Assembly (NCBI RefSeq): GCF_003434055.1
Contig: NZ_QVEX01000007.1
Location: forward strand, 62,001-126,000
DNA: 64,000 nt
Reading direction: 5' to 3'
Source: Enterocloster aldenensis
GTDB taxonomy: Bacteria; Bacillota; Clostridia; Lachnospirales; Lachnospiraceae
The first letter of the stretch is position 1; each line of letters opens with the position of its first letter. This document shows, one piece after another, positions 8,584 through 16,825 of the stretch. Made by a program: the position numbers and the translations under genes. The notes beneath the pieces were generated by a model, which did no database searches, had not been told where the DNA came from, and worked only from the letters and a program-made list of their open reading frames with translations.

Positions 8584-10992
8584 ATGACACAATACGAAAT
8601 ATTAAAACAATACTTTGGATACGACACATTCAGGGACGGACAGGATGTGTTGATTAACAGCATTTTAGAGGGAAGGGATGTGCTGGGAGTCATGCCCACG
8701 GGCGCGGGCAAGTCCCTGTGCTATCAGATTCCCGCCCTTATGATGGATGGGATTACCCTGGTCATCTCGCCTCTCATATCCCTGATGAAGGACCAGGTAA
8801 GCAACTTAAACCAGGTGGGGATCCTGGCCGCCTATATTAACAGTTCCCTGACCGCGGCCCAGTATTATAAGGTCCTTGATTTGGCGCGGGCAGGCAGGTA
8901 TCCCATTATCTATGTGGCGCCGGAGCGGCTGGTGTCCGAGGATTTCCTGCGGTTTGCCCTGGATGGGCAGGTGAAGATATCCATGGTGGCAGTGGATGAG
9001 GCCCACTGTGTGTCCCAGTGGGGACAGGACTTCAGGCCAAGTTATCTGAAGATTGTGGATTTTATAAACCGGCTGCCGGTGCGGCCTGTTGTAAGCGCGT
9101 TTACAGCAACCGCCACGGCCGAGGTAAGGGACGATATCATCGACATCCTTATGCTCAGGGACCCCAAGGTGATGACCACGGGTTTTGACCGTTCCAATCT
9201 TTACTTTGCCGTCCAGAACCCCAAAGATAAGTATGCCACGCTGGTGAATTATCTGGAACGGCACAAGGGGGAGAGCGGGATTATTTACTGCCTGACCAGG
9301 AAGGTGGTGGAGGAGGTCTGCAGCCAGCTTATCAGGGAAGGTTTTTCCATGACCAGGTACCATGCCGGATTAAGCGATGGGGAGCGTAAGCAGAACCAGG
9401 AAGACTTTATCTATGACAGGGCCCAGATCATGGTGGCAACCAATGCTTTCGGCATGGGAATCGACAAGTCCAATGTCAGGTTTGTGGTGCATTATAATAT
9501 GCCGAAGAATATGGAATCCTATTATCAGGAAGCAGGAAGGGCCGGCCGTGACGGTGAACCTGCGGAGTGTATCCTTTTGTACGGGGGTCAGGATGTGGTG
9601 ACCAACCAGTTTTTTATTGACCATAACCAGGATAACGAGGCATTGGATGCAATGACCCGTGAGATTGTCATGGAGAGGGACAGGGAACGGCTGCGCAAGA
9701 TGACATTTTACTGCTTTACCAATGAGTGCCTGAGGGATTACATACTGCGCTACTTTGGGGAATACGGCAGCAATTACTGCGGGAACTGCTCCAATTGCCT
9801 GAGCCAGTTTGAGGAGGTGGACGTGACGGATATTGCAAGGGCGCTGCTTGGGTGCGTGGAGAGCTGCCGGCAGAGGTATGGGACCAATGTGATCATTGAT
9901 ACGGTCCATGGGGCCAACACGGCTAAGATACGCAATTACAGGATGGATGAGAATCCCTATTACGCAGAACTGGCAAAGGTGCCCACATATAAGCTGCGCC
10001 AGGTGATGAACCATCTGATGCTTGACGGGTATCTGGGGGTGACCAATGACGGGTATGCCATTGTACGGCTGACCGGGAAGTCCGGGGATGTGCTGCATGA
10101 AGGCGCGGCCGTGTTCATGAAGATGGCCAGGGAACAGGAGCATCCGGCCAGGATGAAGAGTGAGAAGAAGGGGAAGAAAGGCAGGGTTCCGGGTGTTTCC
10201 CTGTCTGAAACGGACGAGGGCTTATTTGAGAAGCTGCGGGCGCTGCGCACAGAGATTGCAAAGGAAGAGAATGTGCCGCCCTATATTGTGTTTTCCGATA
10301 AGACGCTGGTTTCCATGTGCATGGTGAAGCCAAGGACAAAAGCAGAGATGCTGACCGTATCCGGGGTTGGGGAATTTAAGTTTGATAAATACGGCGGGAG
10401 ATTCCTGGACTGTGTAAAAGCAGCCGCAGGAGGGCCGGAGGCTGAGGAAGCCAATTTGGATGCCTCCTGTTATGATGGGGATGATTTATATTTCAGCAGT
10501 GACAGCGATGAATTTGACGACTGGAACCTGGAGACGGCCATGGATGCCTGGGATACTGGAATCCAGGACAGGGAGACAGAAAGCCATAAGCATGCGTCCG
10601 GAGGCGGGGCTGCGGAGACGGGCGCGGTTAAGAGAGGGAAAAGCAGGAAGTCAAAGACAGGGTTTGCGATGACAGAGGAATTGGCAGAGCAGATCCATTA
10701 TTCAGAACGTGTCACGCTCAGTGACTTTATTGGACAGATTAATGATTTGCGTGACGGGGAGGCCATGAAACGGCTGACCATAAAATCAGTGGAGCAGTGG
10801 CTGATGGACAGAGGATACTTTGAAGTGTGGTTTTTGAACGGGACTCCCCGGAAACGCCTGACAGAAAAGGGGGAGGAGTTTGGGATTACGGCGGAGAAGA
10901 GACTGAGTGACAAGGGAAATGAATATGATGTGTTCTTTTATTTGGAAGAGGCACAGCACGGCATTGTGGAATGGCTGTTGCAAAAACTATAA
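8584..10992 (+). CDS. recQ: ATP-dependent DNA helicase RecQ with extended C-terminus
   Basis: An 802-residue superfamily 2 helicase that unwinds DNA 3' to 5' in recombination and repair. Walker A is MPTGAGKS (37-44), the DEAH box is at 138-141, and the arginine-finger motif QEAGRAGRDGE is followed by the four-cysteine zinc module (CFTNEC, then YCGNCSNC). A winged-helix region follows, then an HRDC domain at about 540-620. The protein is about 200 residues longer than E. coli RecQ (around 610): an acidic linker (DGDDLYFSSDSDEFDDW), a basic stretch, and a final domain of about 110 residues that I do not recognise. It is monocistronic. Confidence 0.93.
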   Translation: MTQYEILKQYFGYDTFRDGQDVLINSILEGRDVLGVMPTGAGKSLCYQIPALMMDGITLVISPLISLMKDQVSNLNQVGILAAYINSSLTAAQYYKVLDLARAGRYPIIYVAPERLVSEDFLRFALDGQVKISMVAVDEAHCVSQWGQDFRPSYLKIVDFINRLPVRPVVSAFTATATAEVRDDIIDILMLRDPKVMTTGFDRSNLYFAVQNPKDKYATLVNYLERHKGESGIIYCLTRKVVEEVCSQLIREGFSMTRYHAGLSDGERKQNQEDFIYDRAQIMVATNAFGMGIDKSNVRFVVHYNMPKNMESYYQEAGRAGRDGEPAECILLYGGQDVVTNQFFIDHNQDNEALDAMTREIVMERDRERLRKMTFYCFTNECLRDYILRYFGEYGSNYCGNCSNCLSQFEEVDVTDIARALLGCVESCRQRYGTNVIIDTVHGANTAKIRNYRMDENPYYAELAKVPTYKLRQVMNHLMLDGYLGVTNDGYAIVRLTGKSGDVLHEGAAVFMKMAREQEHPARMKSEKKGKKGRVPGVSLSETDEGLFEKLRALRTEIAKEENVPPYIVFSDKTLVSMCMVKPRTKAEMLTVSGVGEFKFDKYGGRFLDCVKAAAGGPEAEEANLDASCYDGDDLYFSSDSDEFDDWNLETAMDAWDTGIQDRETESHKHASGGGAAETGAVKRGKSRKSKTGFAMTEELAEQIHYSERVTLSDFIGQINDLRDGEAMKRLTIKSVEQWLMDRGYFEVWFLNGTPRKRLTEKGEEFGITAEKRLSDKGNEYDVFFYLEEAQHGIVEWLLQKL

Positions 10993-11066
10993 AAACATTT
11001 TTGTATATGATTTAATATTATGATGGTTATAATAAGCACATTGAAAATTATATAAAACAGATTGAA

Positions 11067-11098
11067 ATTTAAATCAAAATGTTTGAGTTGATTTAAAT
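11067..11098. promoter_or_regulatory. Perfect inverted repeat upstream of the small acidic ORF
   Basis: ATTTAAATCAA (11067-11077) and TTGATTTAAAT (11088-11098) form an 11-base perfect inverted repeat with a 10-base spacer. It lacks a T-run, so it looks more like a regulator-binding site or a weak leader hairpin than a terminator. No regulator gene is adjacent. Confidence 0.45.
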
Positions 11099-11155
11099 GA
11101 TTGGTTGTGATAGAGTTTTAATAGTAAATGCTTTAGGGAAAGGATTAACCGATAT

Positions 11156-11320
11156 ATGACTAGAGTGGAATTATTAAAAGTGTTGGTAGAGGACTATAAT
11201 GAAGATATATCGACAATAAAATCTTTAACTAAAGAGGAACTGGAAGAATTGCTGGAAGAATATATAGATGAGGATTTATTTCAATTAGATACAAATGAAA
11301 ATGAGGACTTTTTAGATTAA
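11156..11320 (+). CDS. Small acidic protein, 54 residues, function unknown
   Basis: An ORF from ATG to TAA in strongly AT-rich DNA between recQ and a diguanylate cyclase. The product begins MTRVELLKVLVEDYNEDI and is rich in Asp and Glu, with a helix-prone KEELEELLEEY middle and an acidic tail. A GAAAGGA sequence about 11 bases upstream may serve as ribosome site. A clean terminator follows directly after the stop, supporting a real, separately transcribed gene. Base composition and codon choice differ clearly from the flanking genes, suggesting acquired DNA. I do not recognise a family; small acidic immunity or regulatory proteins look like this. Confidence 0.55.
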   Translation: MTRVELLKVLVEDYNEDISTIKSLTKEELEELLEEYIDEDLFQLDTNENEDFLD

Positions 11321-11349
11321 ACTTCGTAAGATTTTTTACGAAGTTTTTT
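11321..11349 (+). terminator. Rho-independent terminator after the small acidic ORF
   Basis: ACTTCGTAA (11321-11329) pairs with TTACGAAGT (11336-11344) around a short loop, and a run of six T follows (11344-11349). Confidence 0.85.
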
Positions 11350-11382
11350 GATTCTATGTATATTAAAGAGGGGAAAATAATC

Positions 11383-11600
11383 ATGCTGGAAAGATTTTTG
11401 GTGAAAAAATTATTTGGCTTCTTAATTTTATATCTACACAAAGGGCGAATAAATATGATGATGATTACTTAACGGAATTGCTTACGTTAGCTTATAATAT
11501 TGAACCGGTAAAATTGAGTCAAAATAGTATGGAGCATGGATTATTAGATATAATTTGTGATTACAGTATGGAAATGGAGGATGGATTGTCAATAACTTAA
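11383..11600 (+). pseudogene. Probable frameshifted remnant of a small AT-rich gene
   Basis: An ATG at 11383 with GAGGGGA upstream opens a short frame (MLERFLVKKLFGFL) that stops near 11470. A second frame, shifted by one base, is open from about 11367 to the TAA at 11598-11600. It reads like real protein (KYDDDYLTELLTLAYNIE, then SMEHGLLDIICDYSMEMEDG) but has no start codon of its own before its middle. One indel between about 11390 and 11450 would join them into a protein of about 70 residues. No family was recognised. Composition is AT-rich like the neighbouring small gene. Confidence 0.4.
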
Positions 11601-11678
11601 CATAATCCAACTATTTTGTTTTATTACATTTCCATGATATAATAACAGAAAAATGCAGAAAGTGGAACCAATGGGGAT

Positions 11679-13286
11679 ATGGGGATGCAAAAGAATAAAA
11701 AGTGGTATAGAAGGTTTTATTATACAATTTTTTTTCTGCTGGTAAATGTATTGGCTGTTCTGATACTGGGCAAAAGGGAGGCCGGATTTGTGGATGCCGC
11801 CATGACGGGGCATGCAGAAGCCTCCATGGATGGGGTGGAGGACGTGATGGGGAACTACATACACTCCTTTCAGCTGTTTGCCCATATCATGGCACGTGAG
11901 ATTGAGGAACATCCGGATCCGGATGAAATCTGGGATTATCTGAAGAAGATTGATTCCCGGATGCTGGAGATAGAGGGGGATACATTTGACGGGCTTTATA
12001 TGTATTACAAAGGACGGTACCTGTACAGCTGGGATACACCGTATTCGGAGTATGAGGATACGGGGTATGCGGCCACATCACGTCCGTGGTATACGGACGC
12101 GGTAAAGGGAAATGGACAGATTGTGTTCACGCCGCCTTATATGAGCTATGCAAATAACTACATACTTTCCACCATTTCCCAGCTGCAGCCGGATGGGGAA
12201 ACCGTGTTTGCCTACGATATACGCATGGGGGACATACAGAAGCTGGTGTCCTCAATGAAGGCATATGACGGGGAACAGATGCTGCTGTTTGATAATAACG
12301 GCACGATCATCGGAAGCATGAATGAGGATTATCTGGGCGGTAACCTTTATACGTCCCCAAAGGAGGCTGGGTCCGCACTGGCTGCCTCCATTGAAGCTTC
12401 CCTGGAGCTGACCGGGGAGCAGCGGGAGAAGATGGACGGGCAGATCCGGTCAGCCTCTTCCTTCCAGGTCTTTTGCGAAAGCTTTAACAGCGGCCTGCCA
12501 AGGCTTTTGGAGCAGGAGAGCACGGCGCTGCGTGTAAAACTTGGGGATACGGATTACTATGGTTACCTGCGTCACGGGGACATGTACCATGTGGTCCTGC
12601 TGGTGCCGGTATGGTCCATGCTGAAGGCCACGGTACAGGTCTGGCTTGTCCCGTTCCTGCTCCTGGAACTGCTGCTGATCTACGGGGCGGGGCGTGTGGG
12701 CAAGGAACAGAAGAACAGGGAGCTGCGCGCGGCTTATGTGGAACTGGGACAGATGCAGAAGCGGCTGGAACTTGCCCTGCACGCGGCCCGGAGGGCTGCC
12801 GCGGTTGATGACCTGACAGGCCTGATGAATTTCAAGTCATTCCGTGAAAATGTATCAAAATGCATTGAATCCATGGAAACAGGTCAAAGCGGGATCCTCA
12901 TCATGCTGGACGGCGACCATTTTAAATCGATTAATGATAATTACGGGCATCTGGCCGGTGATGAGGTGATTAAACTGTCGGCCCAGATGATAATCGGGCG
13001 GATCAGGACAATCGATTTGGCGTCCCGGCTCCATGGGGATGAGTTTTCCATATTTGTGGCCAATACAAATGACTATTCGGTTGCAGCGCGGATTGTGGAG
13101 GATATCAACCATACCCTGTCGGAAGAGGCGGCCAGGAGGAATATCCCGCCCATAACATTATCCGCAGGCGCTGTGATTGCACATGGAGGCGACAGCTATA
13201 CGGAGCTGGCTAAACTGGCAGATGCCGCCCTGTACCGGGCCAAGGAAACCCACAATGGAGGGTTTGCCGGCGCGGCTGTATCCTGA
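11679..13286 (+). CDS. Membrane-bound diguanylate cyclase with dCACHE-like sensor
   Basis: A 535-residue signalling protein expected to make cyclic di-GMP. Residues about 12-30 form a membrane anchor. An extracytoplasmic dCACHE-like sensor follows (TSRPWYTDAVKGNGQIVFTPPY is typical), then a second membrane segment near 308-330, a short coiled coil and a C-terminal GGDEF domain (DDLTGLMNFKSF onward). The catalytic loop reads HGDEF at 452-456 in place of GGDEF; the other active-site residues look normal, so activity is likely but unproved. The start among three nearby ATGs is uncertain. It is followed closely by a LysR gene. Confidence 0.88.
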   Translation: MGMQKNKKWYRRFYYTIFFLLVNVLAVLILGKREAGFVDAAMTGHAEASMDGVEDVMGNYIHSFQLFAHIMAREIEEHPDPDEIWDYLKKIDSRMLEIEGDTFDGLYMYYKGRYLYSWDTPYSEYEDTGYAATSRPWYTDAVKGNGQIVFTPPYMSYANNYILSTISQLQPDGETVFAYDIRMGDIQKLVSSMKAYDGEQMLLFDNNGTIIGSMNEDYLGGNLYTSPKEAGSALAASIEASLELTGEQREKMDGQIRSASSFQVFCESFNSGLPRLLEQESTALRVKLGDTDYYGYLRHGDMYHVVLLVPVWSMLKATVQVWLVPFLLLELLLIYGAGRVGKEQKNRELRAAYVELGQMQKRLELALHAARRAAAVDDLTGLMNFKSFRENVSKCIESMETGQSGILIMLDGDHFKSINDNYGHLAGDEVIKLSAQMIIGRIRTIDLASRLHGDEFSIFVANTNDYSVAARIVEDINHTLSEEAARRNIPPITLSAGAVIAHGGDSYTELAKLADAALYRAKETHNGGFAGAAVS

Positions 13287-13302
13287 CCGGGAGGAGGAGT
13301 CT

Positions 13303-14184
13303 ATGAAACTGCACCAATTACAATATTTCTGCGCGGCCTGCAGAAACGGCAACATAACAAGGGCTGCGGCAGAGCTTCATGTCTCCCAGCCTTCTATCTC
13401 CATGGCAATCAGGGAACTGGAAAATGAGTTTGGGATCCTGCTTCTTCAAAGGAACAACAAGGGGTTTGAGATAACCAGGGAAGGCACGTATTTTTATGAA
13501 AGGGCCACGGTGCTGCTGGAACAGGCAGATGAGCTGAACCAGATGATGTGCGACATGGGGAATCAGAGAAAGCGGATTAACCTGGGGATTCCGCCTATGA
13601 TTGGAACCTTCCTGTTTCCTAAAATGTATAAGGAATTCAGGAAGACATTCCCGGAGGTCATGCTTAATTCCAGGGAAGGAGGAAGCCGGTATCTTCTGGA
13701 AATGCTGGATGACAGCGTCCTTGATTTTGCTATTCTGCCCACCAACCAGCTGTCGGAGGACGCTTATAATATCTTAAGGATGGCGGATACGGAAACCGTG
13801 TTCTGCGTATCCAAAAACCATCCCCTGGCAAACAGGGGGACCGTGTCAATCAAAGAGATAAAAGAGGAGCCGCTGATTATGTTTAATGATGGGTTTTATC
13901 AGAATGAGGTCATAAAAGAGCGGTTTGGGAAAGAAGGACTCCGGCCAAATATCCTGCATTATTCCAGCCAGTTTTATACGATTAAGGAGTTTATTTCCGA
14001 TGGGATTGCCGGAGGATTCATGTTCAGGGATATTGCGCAGACCGTGCCGGATATCAGGGGGATATCCCTGGAGGACCCGCTGCATATCCGGATTGGCCTG
14101 GTCTGGAAAAAGAACCAGCACATGTTCCACGATGCGGCCAGATTCCTGGAGTTCACGAAGAAGTATATCAAATCCAATCCATGA
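13303..14184 (+). CDS. LysR-family transcriptional regulator
   Basis: A 293-residue regulator with the LysR winged helix at the N-terminus (MKLHQLQYFCAAC, then AAAELHVSQPSISMAIRELE) and a periplasmic-binding-protein-like effector domain from about residue 90. ATG 13303 has GGAGGAGG upstream. It lies 16 bases after the diguanylate cyclase and 52 bases before the sensor kinase, all on one strand, so it may be co-transcribed with the following two-component and ABC genes. Its effector is not evident. The ORF extends further upstream, but that extension overlaps the cyclase gene. Confidence 0.88.
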   Translation: MKLHQLQYFCAACRNGNITRAAAELHVSQPSISMAIRELENEFGILLLQRNNKGFEITREGTYFYERATVLLEQADELNQMMCDMGNQRKRINLGIPPMIGTFLFPKMYKEFRKTFPEVMLNSREGGSRYLLEMLDDSVLDFAILPTNQLSEDAYNILRMADTETVFCVSKNHPLANRGTVSIKEIKEEPLIMFNDGFYQNEVIKERFGKEGLRPNILHYSSQFYTIKEFISDGIAGGFMFRDIAQTVPDIRGISLEDPLHIRIGLVWKKNQHMFHDAARFLEFTKKYIKSNP

Positions 14185-14236
14185 CTCAGGTTTAGGCTGT
14201 GTTTGATGTTGGGGGCAAAAGAGGGGGATGGGAAGC

Positions 14237-15955
14237 ATGAAACAGCTTTTCGGGCTGGGGGCATTTAAAAACGCGCCCATCCGTAAGAAGTTGATACTGT
14301 CCACATGGCTGGTGGCCATTGTGCCGATTGTGGTTATATTTGCAGTGGTTTTCTTTGTGTTTGTCAATACCGGCGCGGAAAGCGCCAGGCGTCAGGCGCA
14401 GCTGCTGTTAGATAAGACGGTGGAGGAAATGGACGGATATTTTAACCAGGCCCAGGAAAGCCTGGCGTTCATGGTTACGGACATGAATATGCAGACTGCC
14501 ATTGATAATTATGTGTCCGGAACCTATAAAGAGCAGCTTGATTTGAGGGATTTCTTAAGGAACCGCCTTGCCAATGTGTCCACGGTGGGCAGAAGGACCG
14601 CGGCCATATCCATCTATATCAAGGAAGCGGACAGGACATATTCCAGGGATTTTTCGGACCAGCCGCTGTCCGGGATATACGGAGGGGAGCCCTGGTTTGA
14701 GAATCTTCTGGCAGGAAAGGAATCCTTTGCGCAGACAGAAGGGATTTCCGTGCAGGACCAGAGACCGGTATGGATCCTGGCCTCCAATATCATCAGCGTG
14801 CGCAACGGCGGGGTGCTGGGGCTGGTCTATATGGAGCTGGACAAACAGGCAATGGTTCAGCCTTTTTATGAACTGGCCGCAGGGGACGGGGACTCCATTG
14901 TATTTGAGGGGAACCGGATCATCTCGGCAAATGAGGGGAAGGAAGGGCATTATGTATCCCTGTATTCCTACTCCAGGATGCTTGACAGCCAGGTGGAGTA
15001 CAGGCTTCAGATGAAGGAACTGCGGCAGGGGTATACAGCTGCTTTTATTTACTTTATGGCGGGCATGGCGGTGCTGATAATTCTGATTTATCTGATGGAT
15101 AAGATGCTGGCCGACTGGGTGGCCGGAAGGATCATACGGCTTGGGGAAGCAACCAGGCGGATTGCTGCCGGGGACCTGGAGGTGGAGGTTAAGGACGGGC
15201 TGAAGGATGAGATTGGAGAGCTTGCCCGCAGCTTCAATACCATGGCCAGGGACATGAAACAGCTGATTGAGAATGAATACCTGGTGAAGATTGAGAGCCA
15301 GCAGGCAACCCTGCGCGCCCTTCAGAGCCAGATTAATCCGCACTTTGTTTACAATACACTGGAGAGTATTTCCATGATGGCCCTGGTAAAGGACCACTAT
15401 GAGATTGTGGATATGACACAGGCATTTTCACTGATGATGCGCTATTCCATGGAGCCGTCCCCGTTGGTGACGGTCCGGGAGGAACTGGAGAATGTAAGGA
15501 ATTATGTGACGATCCAGAAAATCCGTTTCCCGGACCGGTTTCAGATGGAGTACCAGGTGGAGGAGGCATGTCTTGAGGAAAAGCTGCCCAGGCTCACCAT
15601 ACAGCCCCTGGTGGAAAACGCCTTCCGGCATGGGTTTGAGGACACGCCCAACCACAAACAGATCCTGGTGTCCATATGCAGGCGCAGGGGTTTCCTGGAG
15701 CTTCGCATATTCAATGACGGGGCCACGGTTTCCCATGAGCGGCTGGCCAGGGTGCGGTTCCTGCTGGACCCGGACTGCCAGGAGAATACCATGGACTGTT
15801 ATGCCCTGCGCAATTTAAGCAGGAGGCTTAGGCTGCTGTTCGGGGAGAAAAGCCGGGTGACCCTGCGTTCCGGCGCAGGGACAGGCACCATTGTGTCGCT
15901 GAGGATTCCATTGGAAAAGGGGGGTGGGGAAAATGAAACGGGTTCTGGTTTGTGA
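14237..15955 (+). CDS. YesM-type sensor histidine kinase
   Basis: A 572-residue membrane kinase of the class that pairs with AraC-type response regulators to control sugar importers. A transmembrane segment (residues 17-42) precedes an extracytoplasmic sensor domain; a second segment lies near 265-290, followed by HAMP, the His_kinase domain with phospho-acceptor H369 (QINPHFVYNTLE) and an HATPase domain (IQPLVENAFRHG). I choose ATG 14237, which leaves GAGGGGG at a normal distance; ATG 14228 would touch it. It overlaps the response-regulator gene by 23 bases. The ligand is unknown, probably the sugar carried by the adjacent importer. Confidence 0.88.
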   Translation: MKQLFGLGAFKNAPIRKKLILSTWLVAIVPIVVIFAVVFFVFVNTGAESARRQAQLLLDKTVEEMDGYFNQAQESLAFMVTDMNMQTAIDNYVSGTYKEQLDLRDFLRNRLANVSTVGRRTAAISIYIKEADRTYSRDFSDQPLSGIYGGEPWFENLLAGKESFAQTEGISVQDQRPVWILASNIISVRNGGVLGLVYMELDKQAMVQPFYELAAGDGDSIVFEGNRIISANEGKEGHYVSLYSYSRMLDSQVEYRLQMKELRQGYTAAFIYFMAGMAVLIILIYLMDKMLADWVAGRIIRLGEATRRIAAGDLEVEVKDGLKDEIGELARSFNTMARDMKQLIENEYLVKIESQQATLRALQSQINPHFVYNTLESISMMALVKDHYEIVDMTQAFSLMMRYSMEPSPLVTVREELENVRNYVTIQKIRFPDRFQMEYQVEEACLEEKLPRLTIQPLVENAFRHGFEDTPNHKQILVSICRRRGFLELRIFNDGATVSHERLARVRFLLDPDCQENTMDCYALRNLSRRLRLLFGEKSRVTLRSGAGTGTIVSLRIPLEKGGGENETGSGL

Positions 15956-16655
15956 AGATGAGGATTTAATCCGCAAAGGTATCTGTAAAATCGTGGAGGG
16001 TGTCTGCAGGGACGTGCAGGTGCAGGAGTGCGACAATGGGCTGGAGGGCTATAAAGCCATTGCAATGTGGAATCCCCATGTGGTAATTACAGATATCCGT
16101 ATGCCGGTGATGGACGGGCTTGCAATGATTGAGAAGGCCCAGGCCGACGGGGCGCAGTGCAGCTATGTGATTATCAGCGCGTACCGGGATTTTGAATATG
16201 CCAGGACAGCCATCCGGTGCGGGGTGCGGGAATATATCCTAAAGCCCCTGAACCGGTTTGAGGTAGCGGCCTGCCTGGAGCGTCTTCTGGACATGAAGGC
16301 AGAAACCATGCGGACAGAGGACGGTGAAAAGGAGGAGGCGGCAGAAGACGGGGGAAGCATTGGCAAGGCAATCCAGTACATAGAGCATAATTTCTACAGG
16401 AGCATCAGCCTGGAGGAGGTGAGCCAGGCAGTCCATATGAACACGGCTTATTTTTCCACGCTGTTTAAGAAACAGACCGGAAAGAAATACATTGATTATG
16501 TGACGGACCTGCGCATGGAAAAGGCGCGCAAGCTGATCCTTAACACGGACCTTAAGATCGGAGCCATTGCGGAGATGGTGGGATATGGGAGCACGAAGCA
16601 TTTTACAAGGATTTATAAGGAAAAATTTGGAAACACGCCCAATGCAGACCGTTGA
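15933..16655 (+). CDS. YesN-type response regulator (REC + AraC HTH)
   Basis: A 240-residue DNA-binding response regulator. The receiver domain has the acidic pair near residues 8-10 and phospho-acceptor D54 ([13 protein letters not shown]), with the conserved Lys in YILKPL. An AraC-type double helix-turn-helix occupies the last 100 residues (SLEEVSQAVHMNTAYFSTLFKK). The linker between is short, so this is a compact member of the family. ATG 15933 lies within the end of the kinase gene. It probably activates the ABC importer genes that begin 170 bases downstream. Confidence 0.9.
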   Translation: MKRVLVCEDEDLIRKGICKIVEGVCRDVQVQECDNGLEGYKAIAMWNPHVVITDIRMPVMDGLAMIEKAQADGAQCSYVIISAYRDFEYARTAIRCGVREYILKPLNRFEVAACLERLLDMKAETMRTEDGEKEEAAEDGGSIGKAIQYIEHNFYRSISLEEVSQAVHMNTAYFSTLFKKQTGKKYIDYVTDLRMEKARKLILNTDLKIGAIAEMVGYGSTKHFTRIYKEKFGNTPNADR

Positions 16656-16720
16656 TTTAGACAAAAAAATAACATATTATCAACATAAACTATAAAAATA
16701 GCACTAAAACCAAATTTTAT

Positions 16721-16749
16721 GTCCCTTCAACTTTGGAGGGACTTTGTTT
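16721..16749 (+). terminator. Weak terminator between the response regulator and ABC genes
   Basis: GTCCCT (16721-16726) pairs with AGGGAC (16737-16742), followed by TTTGTTT. The stem is short, so read-through is likely. A TATAAT sequence just downstream (about 16749) may be the -10 box for the solute-binding protein gene. Confidence 0.55.
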
Positions 16750-16825
16750 ATAATCTAATTACAGTATATGAAACGGGGTTATATAAACCGCAGCACTGAC
16801 TGCTGCAGAGAAGAGGAGGTTTCTT

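Noticed and set aside
8806..9363. Long minus-strand open frames inside recQ and similar antisense frames elsewhere
   Set aside because: They mirror strong plus-strand genes, lack ribosome sites and show no domain features.
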